Part shown: one piece after another, positions 52,529 through 61,751 of the stretch | Layout: each line of letters opens with the position of its first letter | How positions within the stretch are numbered: the first letter of the stretch is position 1 | Source: Streptomyces sp. ASQP_92 | Lineage (GTDB): Bacteria; Actinomycetota; Actinomycetes; Streptomycetales; Streptomycetaceae | Reading direction: 5' to 3' | DNA: 64,000 nucleotides | Assembly: GCF_025399895.1 (NCBI RefSeq) | Contig: NZ_JAODUA010000015.1 | Location: forward strand, 62,001-126,000 | Made by a program: the position numbers and the translations under genes | The notes under the pieces: generated by a model | What the model was told of the DNA's origin: nothing | Database searches by the model: none | What the model saw: the letters and a program-made list of their open reading frames with translations, nothing else

Positions 52529-53356
52529 TCATCGAAACGTCACGGGTCGAGGTGCCGGGGGCCAGGTGATCCAGGACGCCGGGACGGTCTCGTCCAGGCG
52601 CCGCAGGTCGTGGGGCGTGAGCAGGTGTGCATCGCGCAGCCCCCGGGCCACCAGGCGTGCCACGGCGATCGCGCCGGGCGGGTTGAAGTGGGTGTTGTCC
52701 TGCTCGGTGGCGGTCCAGTTGAAGTACTTCTTCGTCTCCTCCACGCCGAGCCGTCCCCACAGCGCCAGCGACAGGGCCTGGACGTCCAGCAGGGGAGCGG
52801 CCATCCGGCGGGCCAGCGCCCGCATCGCGGCCGGATAGTCGCCGTGCGTGGGCAGCGCCCTGCCGCCGGCGTCGAACTTCCGGCGCTCCACGGAGGTGAG
52901 GAGCACCGGTCGCGCCCCGTGCGCCCGTGCCCCCTCGACGTACTCCCGCAGCCGGTCCTGATAGCTGGACCAGGGCTCGGTGTAGCGCGTCGGGTCGTCC
53001 TTCTTCTCGTCGTTGTGGCCGAACTGGACGAGCAGGAGATCGCCCGGCCGGATCACCGTGAGGATCGCCGCGAGGCGCCCCTCGTCGATGAAGCTCTTCG
53101 AACTCCGGCCGTTCATTGCATGGTTGACGACAGCGATCTCCCGGCGCAGAAAGAACGGCAGTGCCATGCCCCAGCCGGTCTCCGGGGCCGCGTCGGCATA
53201 CTTCTGGGCGGCGGTCGAGTCCCCGGCGATGTGGAGCGTCGGCGTGCGGCGGGGCGTTGTGGGAGCCGCGTGGGCGGCTCTGCCGGTCGCCGCCGTGAGG
53301 GCGAGGGCACCGGCAGCGGCGAGCGCGCCCCGGCGGCCGGGTCCCGGCGCCGTCAC
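52529..53356 (-). CDS. rhamnogalacturonan acetylesterase-like SGNH hydrolase (CE12)
   Basis: A 275-aa secreted esterase. An Arg-Arg N terminus (GRRGALAAAGALALTAATG) suggests a Sec or Tat signal of about 35 residues. SGNH blocks: LHIAGDSTAAQ (nucleophile Ser), VVNHAMNGRSSKSF (Gly), VQFGHNDEKKDD (Asn) and DNTHFNPPG (Asp and His). It removes acetyl groups from pectin backbones so that lyases can act. GTG 53356 overlaps the stop of the solute-binding protein (GTGA); a longer frame runs through that gene's end but is not needed. Confidence 0.88.
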   Translation of the reverse strand: MTAPGPGRRGALAAAGALALTAATGRAAHAAPTTPRRTPTLHIAGDSTAAQKYADAAPETGWGMALPFFLRREIAVVNHAMNGRSSKSFIDEGRLAAILTVIRPGDLLLVQFGHNDEKKDDPTRYTEPWSSYQDRLREYVEGARAHGARPVLLTSVERRKFDAGGRALPTHGDYPAAMRALARRMAAPLLDVQALSLALWGRLGVEETKKYFNWTATEQDNTHFNPPGAIAVARLVARGLRDAHLLTPHDLRRLDETVPASWITWPPAPRPVTFR

Positions 53357-54708
53357 TGGTTCTGCTTCTTCCACTCGGCCTGCGCCTTGTCGAGCTGGTC
53401 GGCGAGGGAGTCCAGGAAGTCCTTCGCGGAGGTCTTGCCGAGCAGGACCTTCTGGAACGCCGGCTCGTTGGCGGTCTTGGAGATGGTGTTCCAGTCCGGC
53501 AGGTAGTACGGAAGCTGCACGATCTTGGTGCTGCCGCTGTTGAGGGCCTCGGCGGCCAGCCGCGTCGGCTCAGCCTTCTGGATCCACGGGTCCCGCGCGG
53601 CGTCGGTGTTGGCGGGGATGGCCCCCGCCGACTCGTTCCACTTGCTGTTGGCCTCGTGCGACGCCGCGAACTCGATGAACGTCCAGGCGGCCTTCTTGTT
53701 GCCGCTCGACCTGAAAAGGCCCAGTCCGTCGACGGGGTTGGACACCTGCACCCGGGTGCCGCCATCCGTCGTCGGGTTGGGCAGACCGCGGAACTTGTCG
53801 GCGCCGAGCGCCTTCACATGGTCCTTGTAGGAGCCCAGATTGTGGTAGAGCATGCCGATCCGGCCGTTGTCCCACTGGGCGACCATCTTGGTGAAGTCGT
53901 TGTTCACATCGGCCGACGGGGTGGCCTTCTTGTAGAGACCGGCGTACTTCTCCAACGCCACCACGTTCCGGGGGTCGTTGACCGTCGTCTTCGTCCGGGA
54001 CTGGTCCCAGAACGAGGTGATGCCGCTCTGGCCGTACATGGCGTCCAGGGCCTGGGCGATGGACCCGGCCCCGCCCCGGATGGTGTAGCCGAACTGGTTC
54101 TTTGCGCTGTCGGTGAGCTTCGCCGCGGCTTCGTAGAACTTCGTCCAGGTGGTGGGGGCCGGGAGGCCCGCCTCGCGGAACAGGTCCGTGCGGTAGTACA
54201 GGACGCCGTTGCTCGCCGATGTCGGCACGGTGTACAGGTCCTCCCGGCCGCCCGCCACCTTCACCGACTCGACCATGCCCGTGTTGAGCTTTCCATTGAG
54301 GGCCGCGCTCAGGGCGACGCGGTCACCCACCGGCTCCAACGCGTTCTGGCTCACGATCCCCGCCAGCATGGCCGCGCCCACCCCGCCCACATCGGGCAGG
54401 CCGCCGCCCTGGATGGCGGTGTCGTACTTGGACTGGACGGACGCGGCGGGAATGCCGACGTACTTGACCTTGATGTCCGGGTACTTCTTCTCGAAGTCCT
54501 TGATGATCTCCATCCAGATGTCACGGCGGACCGCCGTGTTGTTGTCCCAGAAGGTGATCTCACCCTTGCCGCTGCCTTCGCCGCCCCTGCCCCCGGCCGT
54601 GCCGCTGCCGTCGTCGCCGCAGGCGGTGGCGGTCAGGGCGAGTACGGTCGCGAGGCTTGCGGCGACGGCCGCCCCGCGGGCTCTGCCGTGGCTCGTGCTG
54701 CTCCTCAT
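53353..54708 (-). CDS. sugar ABC transporter substrate-binding lipoprotein
   Basis: A 451-aa family 1 extracellular binding protein. The lipobox LTATAC places the lipidated Cys at about residue 30, followed by a Gly/Ser-rich tether. The binding fold shows ITFWDNNTAVRRDIWMEIIK, LPDVGGVGAAMLAGIV and AGAIPANTDAARDPWIQKAE. It would capture pectin-derived oligosaccharides and feed the permeases at 58076-59919. Oddly it is separated from them by the pectinesterase, DUF6807 and Gfo/Idh genes. ATG 54708 is the start. Confidence 0.92.
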   Translation of the reverse strand: MRSSTSHGRARGAAVAASLATVLALTATACGDDGSGTAGGRGGEGSGKGEITFWDNNTAVRRDIWMEIIKDFEKKYPDIKVKYVGIPAASVQSKYDTAIQGGGLPDVGGVGAAMLAGIVSQNALEPVGDRVALSAALNGKLNTGMVESVKVAGGREDLYTVPTSASNGVLYYRTDLFREAGLPAPTTWTKFYEAAAKLTDSAKNQFGYTIRGGAGSIAQALDAMYGQSGITSFWDQSRTKTTVNDPRNVVALEKYAGLYKKATPSADVNNDFTKMVAQWDNGRIGMLYHNLGSYKDHVKALGADKFRGLPNPTTDGGTRVQVSNPVDGLGLFRSSGNKKAAWTFIEFAASHEANSKWNESAGAIPANTDAARDPWIQKAEPTRLAAEALNSGSTKIVQLPYYLPDWNTISKTANEPAFQKVLLGKTSAKDFLDSLADQLDKAQAEWKKQNQ

Positions 54709-54743
54709 GGATCGGCTCTCTTCCTTCGAACGCGTCTGGGATG

Positions 54744-55883
54744 TCAAGGCAGTTGACGCCGCTGCGGTGCCCAGCCGTCGGAGCCGGCCAGGTAGTTGGC
54801 GACTTGGTGAACGGCCGCGTCGGCGTCGCTCATCTGCGGCCGGTCGGCGGTGCGCCCGGCTCCGGGCCCGTAGTTGCGGTACTCGGTCAGGCGGGCGTCC
54901 TTCCAGGAGAAGCCGCTCATGTCGGCCCAGGGCGAGGACTTGATCGCCGCCGGGAGTTCGCTCTCCCGGATGAGGACCTGCGCCACGGCGTTGGGCTCGC
55001 CGCCCGGGTGCCACGGCCGCCCGAGGTGGAAGGAGTGCGCGGGGGCGTCACTGATCACCTTCGAGCCGGTGATGAGGATCCCGTACCGGTTGTTCTTCCA
55101 GGTCGAAGCGGCCGTCAGGTAACCGTTGTTGGAGGTGGAGCCGCGGCTCAGCGCCTTGATGGTGGAGTGTTCGACGACGGTGGTGGCCCGTCCGTAGATG
55201 AAGTCGACGTCTCCCTGGATGAAGGAGTCGCGGATGTAGACCCTGCTGATGGCGTCGAGCTTGGGGCTGTCCGTCATCAAGGTGTCCTGGTTGCCGAGGA
55301 ACGCCGTGTTCTCGAAGACGATCCGGTCGCCCGTGGTCTTCATCGCGAGCGCCTGCTCGCCGGTGTAGTCGTGCGCGGCCTCGTCGAAGTCGTTGCTGAA
55401 GGTGAGGTTGCTCGCGGTGACGTCGTTCGCGGCGATGCGTACGGTGGCACTGCCGTCGGAGCCGCCGAACTGTGCGGGGGTGTCGAAGACGATGAGCGCG
55501 TCCGAACGCCGGGCACCCGTTCCCTTCAGCGTCACATGCGGCTTGGTGGACGGGATGAACACCTTCTCCCGGTAGGTCCCGGGGGCGATGGCCACCGTGA
55601 TGTGCCGTGTGTTGTTGTCGGGTACGGCGTTGATGGCGGACTGGACGGTCGGGTAGGTGCCGGGCACGTTCAGGACGGTGCCGGCGGCAGGGGTGGACCG
55701 CGGCCCCGAGGCGAAGGCGTGCGAAACGGTGTCGAGCGAACCGGTCGCCTCGGCCGTCAGCGCCCGGGCTTGATGGGGCGCCAGCGCGGTGAGTCCGAGC
55801 GAGGCCACGGCGGCGGTCGCGACGGTGAGGGTGCGCAGGCCTGGGCGCGGACTGCGGCCGGGTGCGTTTCGGGGGTGATGCAT
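54744..55883 (-). CDS. secreted pectinesterase (CE8)
   Basis: A 379-aa methylesterase. A signal peptide covers about residues 1-42 (LAPHQARA). The right-handed beta-helix contains the two catalytic-Asp motifs GNQDTLMTD and GDVDFIYGRATTVVEH, and the Arg motif HLGRPWHPGG. It demethylates pectin, exposing sites for pectate lyase. ATG 55883 follows GGGAGACACC; the frame runs upstream, but starts there lack ribosome sites. It is 35 bp upstream of the binding protein gene, on the same strand. Confidence 0.93.
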   Translation of the reverse strand: MHHPRNAPGRSPRPGLRTLTVATAAVASLGLTALAPHQARALTAEATGSLDTVSHAFASGPRSTPAAGTVLNVPGTYPTVQSAINAVPDNNTRHITVAIAPGTYREKVFIPSTKPHVTLKGTGARRSDALIVFDTPAQFGGSDGSATVRIAANDVTASNLTFSNDFDEAAHDYTGEQALAMKTTGDRIVFENTAFLGNQDTLMTDSPKLDAISRVYIRDSFIQGDVDFIYGRATTVVEHSTIKALSRGSTSNNGYLTAASTWKNNRYGILITGSKVISDAPAHSFHLGRPWHPGGEPNAVAQVLIRESELPAAIKSSPWADMSGFSWKDARLTEYRNYGPGAGRTADRPQMSDADAAVHQVANYLAGSDGWAPQRRQLP

Positions 55884-56052
55884 GGTGTCTCCCAACGGGT
55901 GTACGGAGCAGAGGACTGTGCGGGCTGAGGGTTCGCGGAGGGCGCGCCGAGGCAGCCGGGTCATCGGTTCAGCCGGAGGTCGCCGAACGGGGCCGTCCCT
56001 GCCGCACCCGTACGCGCCCGCGAGGACCGCGCGCCTGGCCTGGCATGTGCGC

Positions 56053-56913
56053 TCATGTGCTCACCGCCTGAACGGCCAGCGCCCGCGCCGGACCCGGGCC
56101 GAGCCGCCCGTCCGCCACGACCGTGACCACTCGGCGTGCGACGGACCCCCCGGGCTCGATGGCGAGCCGTCGAGCGGAGGCGAGGGAGGAGCCGACGCCG
56201 GGGTACTCGGCGGCGCGCACGAACCACGGGTCGCGCCGGGTCTCGTCGGTGGCCCCCGCGAAGACGAGGGTCCACCGCCTTCCCGCGAGCGCCAGCCAGG
56301 TGGCGGGCGACCCATGTGCGGCACGCTCTCCGACGGCGTCCGATGTGAACACCTCGGGGGCCTCCTCCTCCGTGGGAGCACGCCAGAAGAAGCCTCCGTA
56401 CGCGGCGCCCGGACGGCCGTTGGTTGCCGGGCTGCCGAGGGTGACCGTCCTCGCGGAGGGGTTGGTGAGGAGGAAAGTGAAGTCCAACGCCCAAGCCGAT
56501 GAGCTCAGTTGGGCGGCAAAAACCGTGCGGTGCTCACGCAGCAACTCGTGGGCGCCGGCCCGCCACGAGAGCTCTTCGACGAAGCCGTCGGCCCCGCGCC
56601 GCTCGATGGACTCGCGATGCTGGGTTCCGTGGTTGTCGAGCTCGGTCGGGCCCCGGCCGCGTACATAGGTGCGGCCGCCCCAGAAGTTGTGCCCGTCCAC
56701 GTCGGGCACGGCCACCGAGACCCCCGTGTGGTGGGAGTGGTCGGCGGGACGGTACTCGGTGACGACGGTGCCGGCGAGGGTGGTGACCGGATGGAGGAAG
56801 GGGCGTGGTGACATCCGCGGCGCGTCCAGGGGGTGGCTGGTGTATCGCGCGACGGGACATCCGGAACAGCTCAGCGTGAGGGACGAACTCCCCGTATCCA
56901 CCAGCGCGTTCAC
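56053..56913 (-). CDS. DUF6807 (PmoA-like) protein
   Basis: A 286-aa protein of the group annotated PmoA/DUF6807, common next to glycan-use genes in actinobacteria. Recognisable segments are HPLDAPRMSPRPFLHPVTTL, ADHSHHTGVSVAVPDVDGHN (His cluster, possible metal or sugar site), FWGGRTYVRG and GGFFWRAPTEEEAPEVFTSD. No signal peptide is present. GTG 56913 overlaps the upstream stop (GTGA). Despite the PmoA label it is not a methane oxygenase; a sugar-processing role is inferred from context. Confidence 0.8.
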   Translation of the reverse strand: MNALVDTGSSSLTLSCSGCPVARYTSHPLDAPRMSPRPFLHPVTTLAGTVVTEYRPADHSHHTGVSVAVPDVDGHNFWGGRTYVRGRGPTELDNHGTQHRESIERRGADGFVEELSWRAGAHELLREHRTVFAAQLSSSAWALDFTFLLTNPSARTVTLGSPATNGRPGAAYGGFFWRAPTEEEAPEVFTSDAVGERAAHGSPATWLALAGRRWTLVFAGATDETRRDPWFVRAAEYPGVGSSLASARRLAIEPGGSVARRVVTVVADGRLGPGPARALAVQAVST

Positions 56914-58079
56914 TGCTCGTCCAGCTCCCCGCGGGTGCGGGCCCAGGGCGCCCCGAGCGCGCCGAAGCCGCTGAGTGTGTCGGCGGACGCGGCCACCAGA
57001 CCGTCGATACCGTGCACCACACGACGCACGGCCCCCTCCCCGTCCGTGACGCGACTCCAGGCCTCCGGGGGTAGACGCGCCGGCTCGGGAGCGTCGCGTA
57101 CCGCCTCGACGACCCTCATGAAGGCGGCCGTCACCGGCAGCGGAACCAGCAGCGGCGCGCGGCCTTCCAGGTGGTCGAGGAGGTTGTCGAGGAGGTCGGT
57201 TCGGCCGTGGAACGATTCCTGCGGGCCGTGTCCCGAACGCTGCACCAGGACGCGGTCCTGCTTGTACCAGAAGGTGATGCGGCCCCGGCTCCCGTGCACC
57301 ACCACATACGGCTCGTCCGGGTGCCCGGCACACAGGGTCGCGGCCACCCCGATCCGGCGGCCCGCCGTCGTGGTGATGCCCACATAGGAGGTGTCGTCGG
57401 CCTCGATGTCGTGCGCGCGGAACAGCTCGGTTTCGATCGCCGCGATGTCCCCGGCGCCGGTCGAGCCGTCGAGGGCGAGCGCGGTGGCGACAGCATGGGC
57501 GAGCGGGTTCGTCAGGACGCCGTCGACGACATCGCCGCCGTTCAGACGGCGGTGCCCGGCCCAGGGCGCGCGGCGGAAATACGCCTCGTCGCGCGTCCAG
57601 GCGCCCGCCGCGCCGATGCCGAGGACGTCGCCGACCACGCCGTCCGCGACCAGGCCGCGTATCGCGCCGATCGCGTGCGAGCCGAGTGACTGGAAGCCGA
57701 CCTGGGCCGCGATGCCCGCCGCCTCGACTCCGTCGGCGAGCCGCTGGAACTCCGCGTACGAGGGAGCGGGCGGTTTCTCCAGGAGAAGGTGCGCGCCTTG
57801 GTCGGCGGCGGTCAGGGCGAGGGCGGTGTGGGTGTGGATCGGCGTGCTGACGACCACGACACGGGCGCCCGTGGAGCGGAGCAGCGCGGCGAGGTCGCCC
57901 GACTGCTCGGGGGCGCCGAAACCGTCGAGTTCGGGGCCGGACAGCGGGGTGAGTTCACAGATCCCGGCGAGCCGGACCCGGCCGCTCAGCGCGAGCCGGC
58001 GGATGGTGTCCAGATGCCTGCGGCCATGGCCGCGCGCCCCCGCGAGGACCAGCGGGACCGGCTCTCGGCGGCGGGTCAT
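56910..58079 (-). CDS. Gfo/Idh/MocA family oxidoreductase
   Basis: A 389-aa NAD(P)-dependent sugar dehydrogenase-like enzyme. The Rossmann start is VPLVLAGARGHGRRHL and the family signature is LLLEKPPAP. The C-terminal substrate domain has GGDVVDGVLTNPLAHAVATA with the usual His/Asp positions. The first glycine motif is slightly atypical (AGARGHG). ATG 58079 overlaps the permease stop. It could oxidise a pectin sugar to a lactone or act with the DUF6807 protein, to which it is GTGA-coupled. Confidence 0.88.
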   Translation of the reverse strand: MTRRREPVPLVLAGARGHGRRHLDTIRRLALSGRVRLAGICELTPLSGPELDGFGAPEQSGDLAALLRSTGARVVVVSTPIHTHTALALTAADQGAHLLLEKPPAPSYAEFQRLADGVEAAGIAAQVGFQSLGSHAIGAIRGLVADGVVGDVLGIGAAGAWTRDEAYFRRAPWAGHRRLNGGDVVDGVLTNPLAHAVATALALDGSTGAGDIAAIETELFRAHDIEADDTSYVGITTTAGRRIGVAATLCAGHPDEPYVVVHGSRGRITFWYKQDRVLVQRSGHGPQESFHGRTDLLDNLLDHLEGRAPLLVPLPVTAAFMRVVEAVRDAPEPARLPPEAWSRVTDGEGAVRRVVHGIDGLVAASADTLSGFGALGAPWARTRGELDEQ

Positions 58080-58981
58080 CCCTTCACCGCCCCGGCGCTG
58101 AAACCGGTGACCAGCCACCTCTGGATGAAGGCGAAGACCAGGACGACCGGGAGGGCCGCGATGACACCGCCCGCGGCGAGCGCGCCGAGGTCGACGCTGT
58201 CGGCGCCCATCAAGGTGGCGAGGCCCACCGGGATCGTCTGCTTGCTCTGGTCGCTGAGGAACATCAGCGCGAAGAGGAAGTGGTTCCAGCTGTGCACGAA
58301 GGCGAAGGACCCCACGGCGATCAGGCCGGGACGCAGCAGTGGCAGGACCACCGCGCAGAAGGCCCGCAGGCGCCCGCAGCCGTCCACCCAGGCGGCTTCC
58401 TCCAATGAGTACGGCACGTTCTTGATGAAGCCGCTGATCAGGATCATGGAGAGCGGAAGCTGGAACACGGCCTCGGCGATGATGACGCTGCCCAGGGAGT
58501 TGATCATCCGCAGATCGGCGAAGATCTGGAACAGCGGCACCAGCATCAGCGCGCCGGGGATGAACTGCGAGCACAGCAGGATGAGCATGAAGCCGCGCTT
58601 GAACCGGAAGTCGAAGCGCGCCAGAGCGTAGCCGCCGGCGAGCGCCACGAGGGTGGTGAGGAGCATCGACAGAGCTCCGACGATCAGGCTGTTCTTGAAG
58701 AAGAGCGCGAAGCTCCGCTCGTTCCACACCTTGCCGAAGTGCTCCAGCGTCAGCGGCCAGGGCACCAGCGAGGAGGAACCCGTGGGCCGGAACGCGAAGA
58801 GCAGCATCCAGTAGAACGGCACGAGCGTGAACACGAGATACAGGCCGAGGGGCAGGTAGATGTGCCGGCGAGGCACCTCGTCCCACGCCCGGCGCCGGGA
58901 CGGGCGGGCGGCCCGGCGAGCAACGGGTCTATGGGCAGCGGGAGTTGGGGCGGCCGTCGTCTCGGCCTCCTTGGTGATCAC
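58076..58981 (-). CDS. sugar ABC transporter permease (MalG type)
   Basis: A 301-aa inner-membrane subunit with six helices (IYLPLGLYLVFTLVPFYWML, then FFKNSLIVGALSMLLTTLVA). The EAA loop that docks the ATPase reads LEEAAWVDGCGRLRAFCAVV then LPLLRPG. An N-terminal cytosolic leader of about 35 residues precedes helix 1. GTG 58981 overlaps the stop of the first permease (GTGA). It imports pectin-derived oligosaccharides; no ATPase gene is in the locus, so a shared MsiK-type ATPase is presumed. Confidence 0.92.
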   Translation of the reverse strand: MITKEAETTAAPTPAAHRPVARRAARPSRRRAWDEVPRRHIYLPLGLYLVFTLVPFYWMLLFAFRPTGSSSLVPWPLTLEHFGKVWNERSFALFFKNSLIVGALSMLLTTLVALAGGYALARFDFRFKRGFMLILLCSQFIPGALMLVPLFQIFADLRMINSLGSVIIAEAVFQLPLSMILISGFIKNVPYSLEEAAWVDGCGRLRAFCAVVLPLLRPGLIAVGSFAFVHSWNHFLFALMFLSDQSKQTIPVGLATLMGADSVDLGALAAGGVIAALPVVLVFAFIQRWLVTGFSAGAVKG

Positions 58982-59919
58982 TTCTCCTGCCCCCCGAACT
59001 TGCTGAGCCGCAGATAGACCATCGAGCAGAACAGGAGGATCACGAAGGCGATCGAGGTCAGCGCCGAGGCGTAGCCGAAGTCGTGCGAGTCGACGGCGAT
59101 GGAGGCGATGCGCAACGGCAGTGTGGTGGTCTCGCCCGCGGGTCCGCCGCCGGTGAGCGTGTACAGGAGGTCCACGTTGTTGAACTCCCACACCGCCCGC
59201 AGCAGCGTGGACAGGACGATGGCGTCCTTCAGGTGGGGCAGGGTGATGTGGAAGAACTGCCGCAGCCGTCCCGCGCCGTCGACCTCGGCCGCCTCGTACA
59301 GGTCCTTCGGTACGGACTGGAGGTCGGCGAGGATGAGGATCGCGAAGAAGGGGACGCCGCGCCACAGTTCGGCGGTGACGACGGCGGGGAAGACACTGGC
59401 GGTGTCGGAGAGCCAGGACGCTCCGTAGGTGCCGATGCCCGCGTCAGCGAGGTAACGGCTCACCCCTGTCTGGGAGTTGTAGATCAGCATCCAGATGGAG
59501 GAGGTGAGGACGCCCGAGACCGCCCACGGCGAGAAGACTAGGGCGCGGGACAGCGCGCGACCGACGAACGTCTGGTTCACGACGAGGGCGAGTCCGAGGC
59601 CGAGCAGGAGCTGGAGCACGACCTGGACGACGACCCACTGGAGGCTGAAAGCGAGGGTGTGCCAGAACTCCGGGTCCTCGGTGAACGCCTTCGTGAAGTT
59701 GCCGAAGCCCGCGAACCCGTTGCGCCACGGCTTGGTGGGGTTGAAGTTCTGGAGGCTGTAGTAGAAGACGCTGAGGACGGGGTACGCGATGAAGCCCAGC
59801 ATGAGCAGCGCGGCCGGCGCGATGAGCAGATAGGGCAGTCGTCGCGGGGTGGCTCCGGTGCGGCGGCGGTTGCCGGGCCGCTGTGGCGGCGGCTTGGCCA
59901 CGGCGACGGCTTGAGCCAT
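58978..59919 (-). CDS. sugar ABC transporter permease (MalF type)
   Basis: A 313-aa inner-membrane protein with six helices (LPYLLIAPAALLMLGFIAYP at the N terminus). The EAA loop is LYEAAEVDGAGRLRQFFHIT then LPHL. It forms the channel with the coupled MalG-type permease. ATG 59919 is preceded by CGGAG. It heads the ABC part of the operon, 48 bp after an 18-bp palindrome, so a new promoter probably starts here rather than relying only on the upstream dehydratase genes. Confidence 0.92.
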   Translation of the reverse strand: MAQAVAVAKPPPQRPGNRRRTGATPRRLPYLLIAPAALLMLGFIAYPVLSVFYYSLQNFNPTKPWRNGFAGFGNFTKAFTEDPEFWHTLAFSLQWVVVQVVLQLLLGLGLALVVNQTFVGRALSRALVFSPWAVSGVLTSSIWMLIYNSQTGVSRYLADAGIGTYGASWLSDTASVFPAVVTAELWRGVPFFAILILADLQSVPKDLYEAAEVDGAGRLRQFFHITLPHLKDAIVLSTLLRAVWEFNNVDLLYTLTGGGPAGETTTLPLRIASIAVDSHDFGYASALTSIAFVILLFCSMVYLRLSKFGGQEK

Positions 59920-59965
59920 GACGGGACTCCGTTCTCCAGGGCGTGGGCAAGCAGTTGCCGCACGT

Positions 59966-59983
59966 TGTTCGACATGTCGAACA
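59966..59983. promoter_or_regulatory. 18-bp perfect palindromic operator for pectin ABC operon
   Basis: TGTTCGACATGTCGAACA is fully self-complementary. It sits between the stop of the IlvD/Edd gene and the start of the first permease. I found no second copy in the window. It suits a dimeric repressor; the local GntR protein is one candidate. Confidence 0.75.
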
Positions 59984-60008
59984 TGAGGGGGTGGGGGCGG
60001 TGGGTGGA

Positions 60009-61751
60009 TCAGCCGGCGTAGGGGTCCGGCACCGTGCCCGGCCGGGCGAGGAAGGCGAAGTCGCACCCGCTGTCGGCCTGGGTGATCTGATCGGCGTACA
60101 GCGCTCCGTAGCCGCGCTCGAACCGGGCGGGCGGTGGAGTCCACCGCGCTCGCCGTCGTTCCAACTCCTCGCCGGACACCTCCAGTTGGAGGAGGCGCGC
60201 TTCGACGTCGAGGGTGATGAGGTCGCCGGTGCGCACGAGGGCGAGCGGGCCGCCCACATGGGATTCGGGGGCGATGTGCAGCACGCACGCCCCGTAGGAG
60301 GTGCCGCTCATCCGGGCGTCGGAGATCCGCACCATGTCCCGCACCCCCTCCTTGAGCAGATGATCGGGGATCGGCAGCATGCCGTACTCGGGCATACCGG
60401 GACCGCCCTTGGGGCCGGACCCCCGCAGGACCAGGACGCTGTCGGCGGTGATGCCGAGCGAGGGGTCGTTGATGGTGCGCTGGAGCTGCCGGTAGTCGTC
60501 GAAGACGACCGCCGGACCGGTGTGCTTGAGCAGTCGCGGCTCACAGGCGATGTGCTTGATGACCGCGCCGTCCGGACACAGGTTGCCGCGCAGCACCGCG
60601 AGCCCGCCCTCGGCCGCGACCGGACGGTCACGGGGCCGGATCACGTCGTCGTGGTGGACCTCGGCGGTGGCCAGCTGCTCGCGCAGAGTGTCATGGGCGA
60701 CGGTCGGCCGGTCCAGGTGGAGCAGATCGGGGATGCGGGAGAGCAGGCCCGGCAGCCCGCCCGCGAAGTGGAAGTCCTCCATCAGATAGGTGTCACCGCC
60801 GGGCCGCACGTTCGCCAGCACCGGTGTGGACCGCGCGACGCGGTCGAAGTCGTCGAGGGTGAGCTCCACCCCGGCCCGCCGGGCCATCGCGATCAGATGG
60901 ATCACGGCATTGGTGGAACCGCCGAGTGCGAGGACCGTCGTCACCGCGTCCTGGAAGGCGTCGGCGGTGACGACCGCGGACAACTTCCGGTCCTGGTCCA
61001 CCAGTTCCACGATCCGCAGCCCCGAGGCCGCGGCCATGCGGTCGTGCTCGGAGGCGACGGCGGGGATGGAGGAGGCGCCGGGAACCGTCACCCCGAGGAC
61101 CTCCGCGGCGGCGGTGAGCGTGGAGGCCGTGCCCATGGTCATGCAGTGCCCGGGGGAGCGGGCCAGACCGTTCTCCAGACCGGCGAGCTCACAGTCGCCG
61201 ATCAGACCCGCCCGCTTGTCGTCCCAGTACTTCCACATGTCCGTGCCGGAGCCGAGCACCTCACCCCGCCAATGGCCGGGCAGCATCGGCCCCGCCGGCA
61301 CGAACACGGCCGGAAGGTCGACGGAGATCGCTCCCATGAGCAGCGCCGGCGTCGACTTGTCGCAGCCGCCCATCAGCACCGCGCCGTCCACCGGGTACGA
61401 GCGCAGCAGCTCTTCGGTCTCCATCGCGAGCAGGTTGCGGTAGAGCATCGGGGTGGGCTTCTGGAAGGTCTCCGACAGGGTGGAGACCGGGAATTCGAGG
61501 GGGAAACCCCCCGCCTGCCACACCCCCCGCTTCACGGCCTGGGCCCGGTCGCGCAGATGAACATGGCACGGGTTGATGTCGGACCAGGTGTTGAGAATCG
61601 CGATGACCGGCTTGCCGAGGTGCTCCTCGGGCAGATAGCCGAGCTGCCGGGTGCGGGCCCGGTGGCTGAAGGAGCGCAGCCCGTCGGTGCCGTACCACTG
61701 GTGGCTGCGCAGCTCCTCCGGCGGCCGGACGCGTGACACGGAACGGCTCAC
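60009..61751 (-). CDS. IlvD/Edd family sugar-acid dehydratase
   Basis: A 580-aa Fe-S dehydratase. Cluster cysteines are visible in SDINPCHVHL, LMGGCDKSTPALLMGA and ARSPGHCMTMGTASTLTA; LALGGSTNAVIH and SGTSYGACVLHI complete the family pattern. The layout fits aldonate dehydratases (arabinonate, xylonate, galactonate) better than dihydroxyacid dehydratase because of its N-terminal start LRSFSHRARTRQLGY. It would convert a sugar acid to a 2-keto-3-deoxy acid. GTG 61751 overlaps the DapA-like stop (GTGA), so its product probably passes to that enzyme. Confidence 0.9.
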   Translation of the reverse strand: MSRSVSRVRPPEELRSHQWYGTDGLRSFSHRARTRQLGYLPEEHLGKPVIAILNTWSDINPCHVHLRDRAQAVKRGVWQAGGFPLEFPVSTLSETFQKPTPMLYRNLLAMETEELLRSYPVDGAVLMGGCDKSTPALLMGAISVDLPAVFVPAGPMLPGHWRGEVLGSGTDMWKYWDDKRAGLIGDCELAGLENGLARSPGHCMTMGTASTLTAAAEVLGVTVPGASSIPAVASEHDRMAAASGLRIVELVDQDRKLSAVVTADAFQDAVTTVLALGGSTNAVIHLIAMARRAGVELTLDDFDRVARSTPVLANVRPGGDTYLMEDFHFAGGLPGLLSRIPDLLHLDRPTVAHDTLREQLATAEVHHDDVIRPRDRPVAAEGGLAVLRGNLCPDGAVIKHIACEPRLLKHTGPAVVFDDYRQLQRTINDPSLGITADSVLVLRGSGPKGGPGMPEYGMLPIPDHLLKEGVRDMVRISDARMSGTSYGACVLHIAPESHVGGPLALVRTGDLITLDVEARLLQLEVSGEELERRRARWTPPPARFERGYGALYADQITQADSGCDFAFLARPGTVPDPYAG

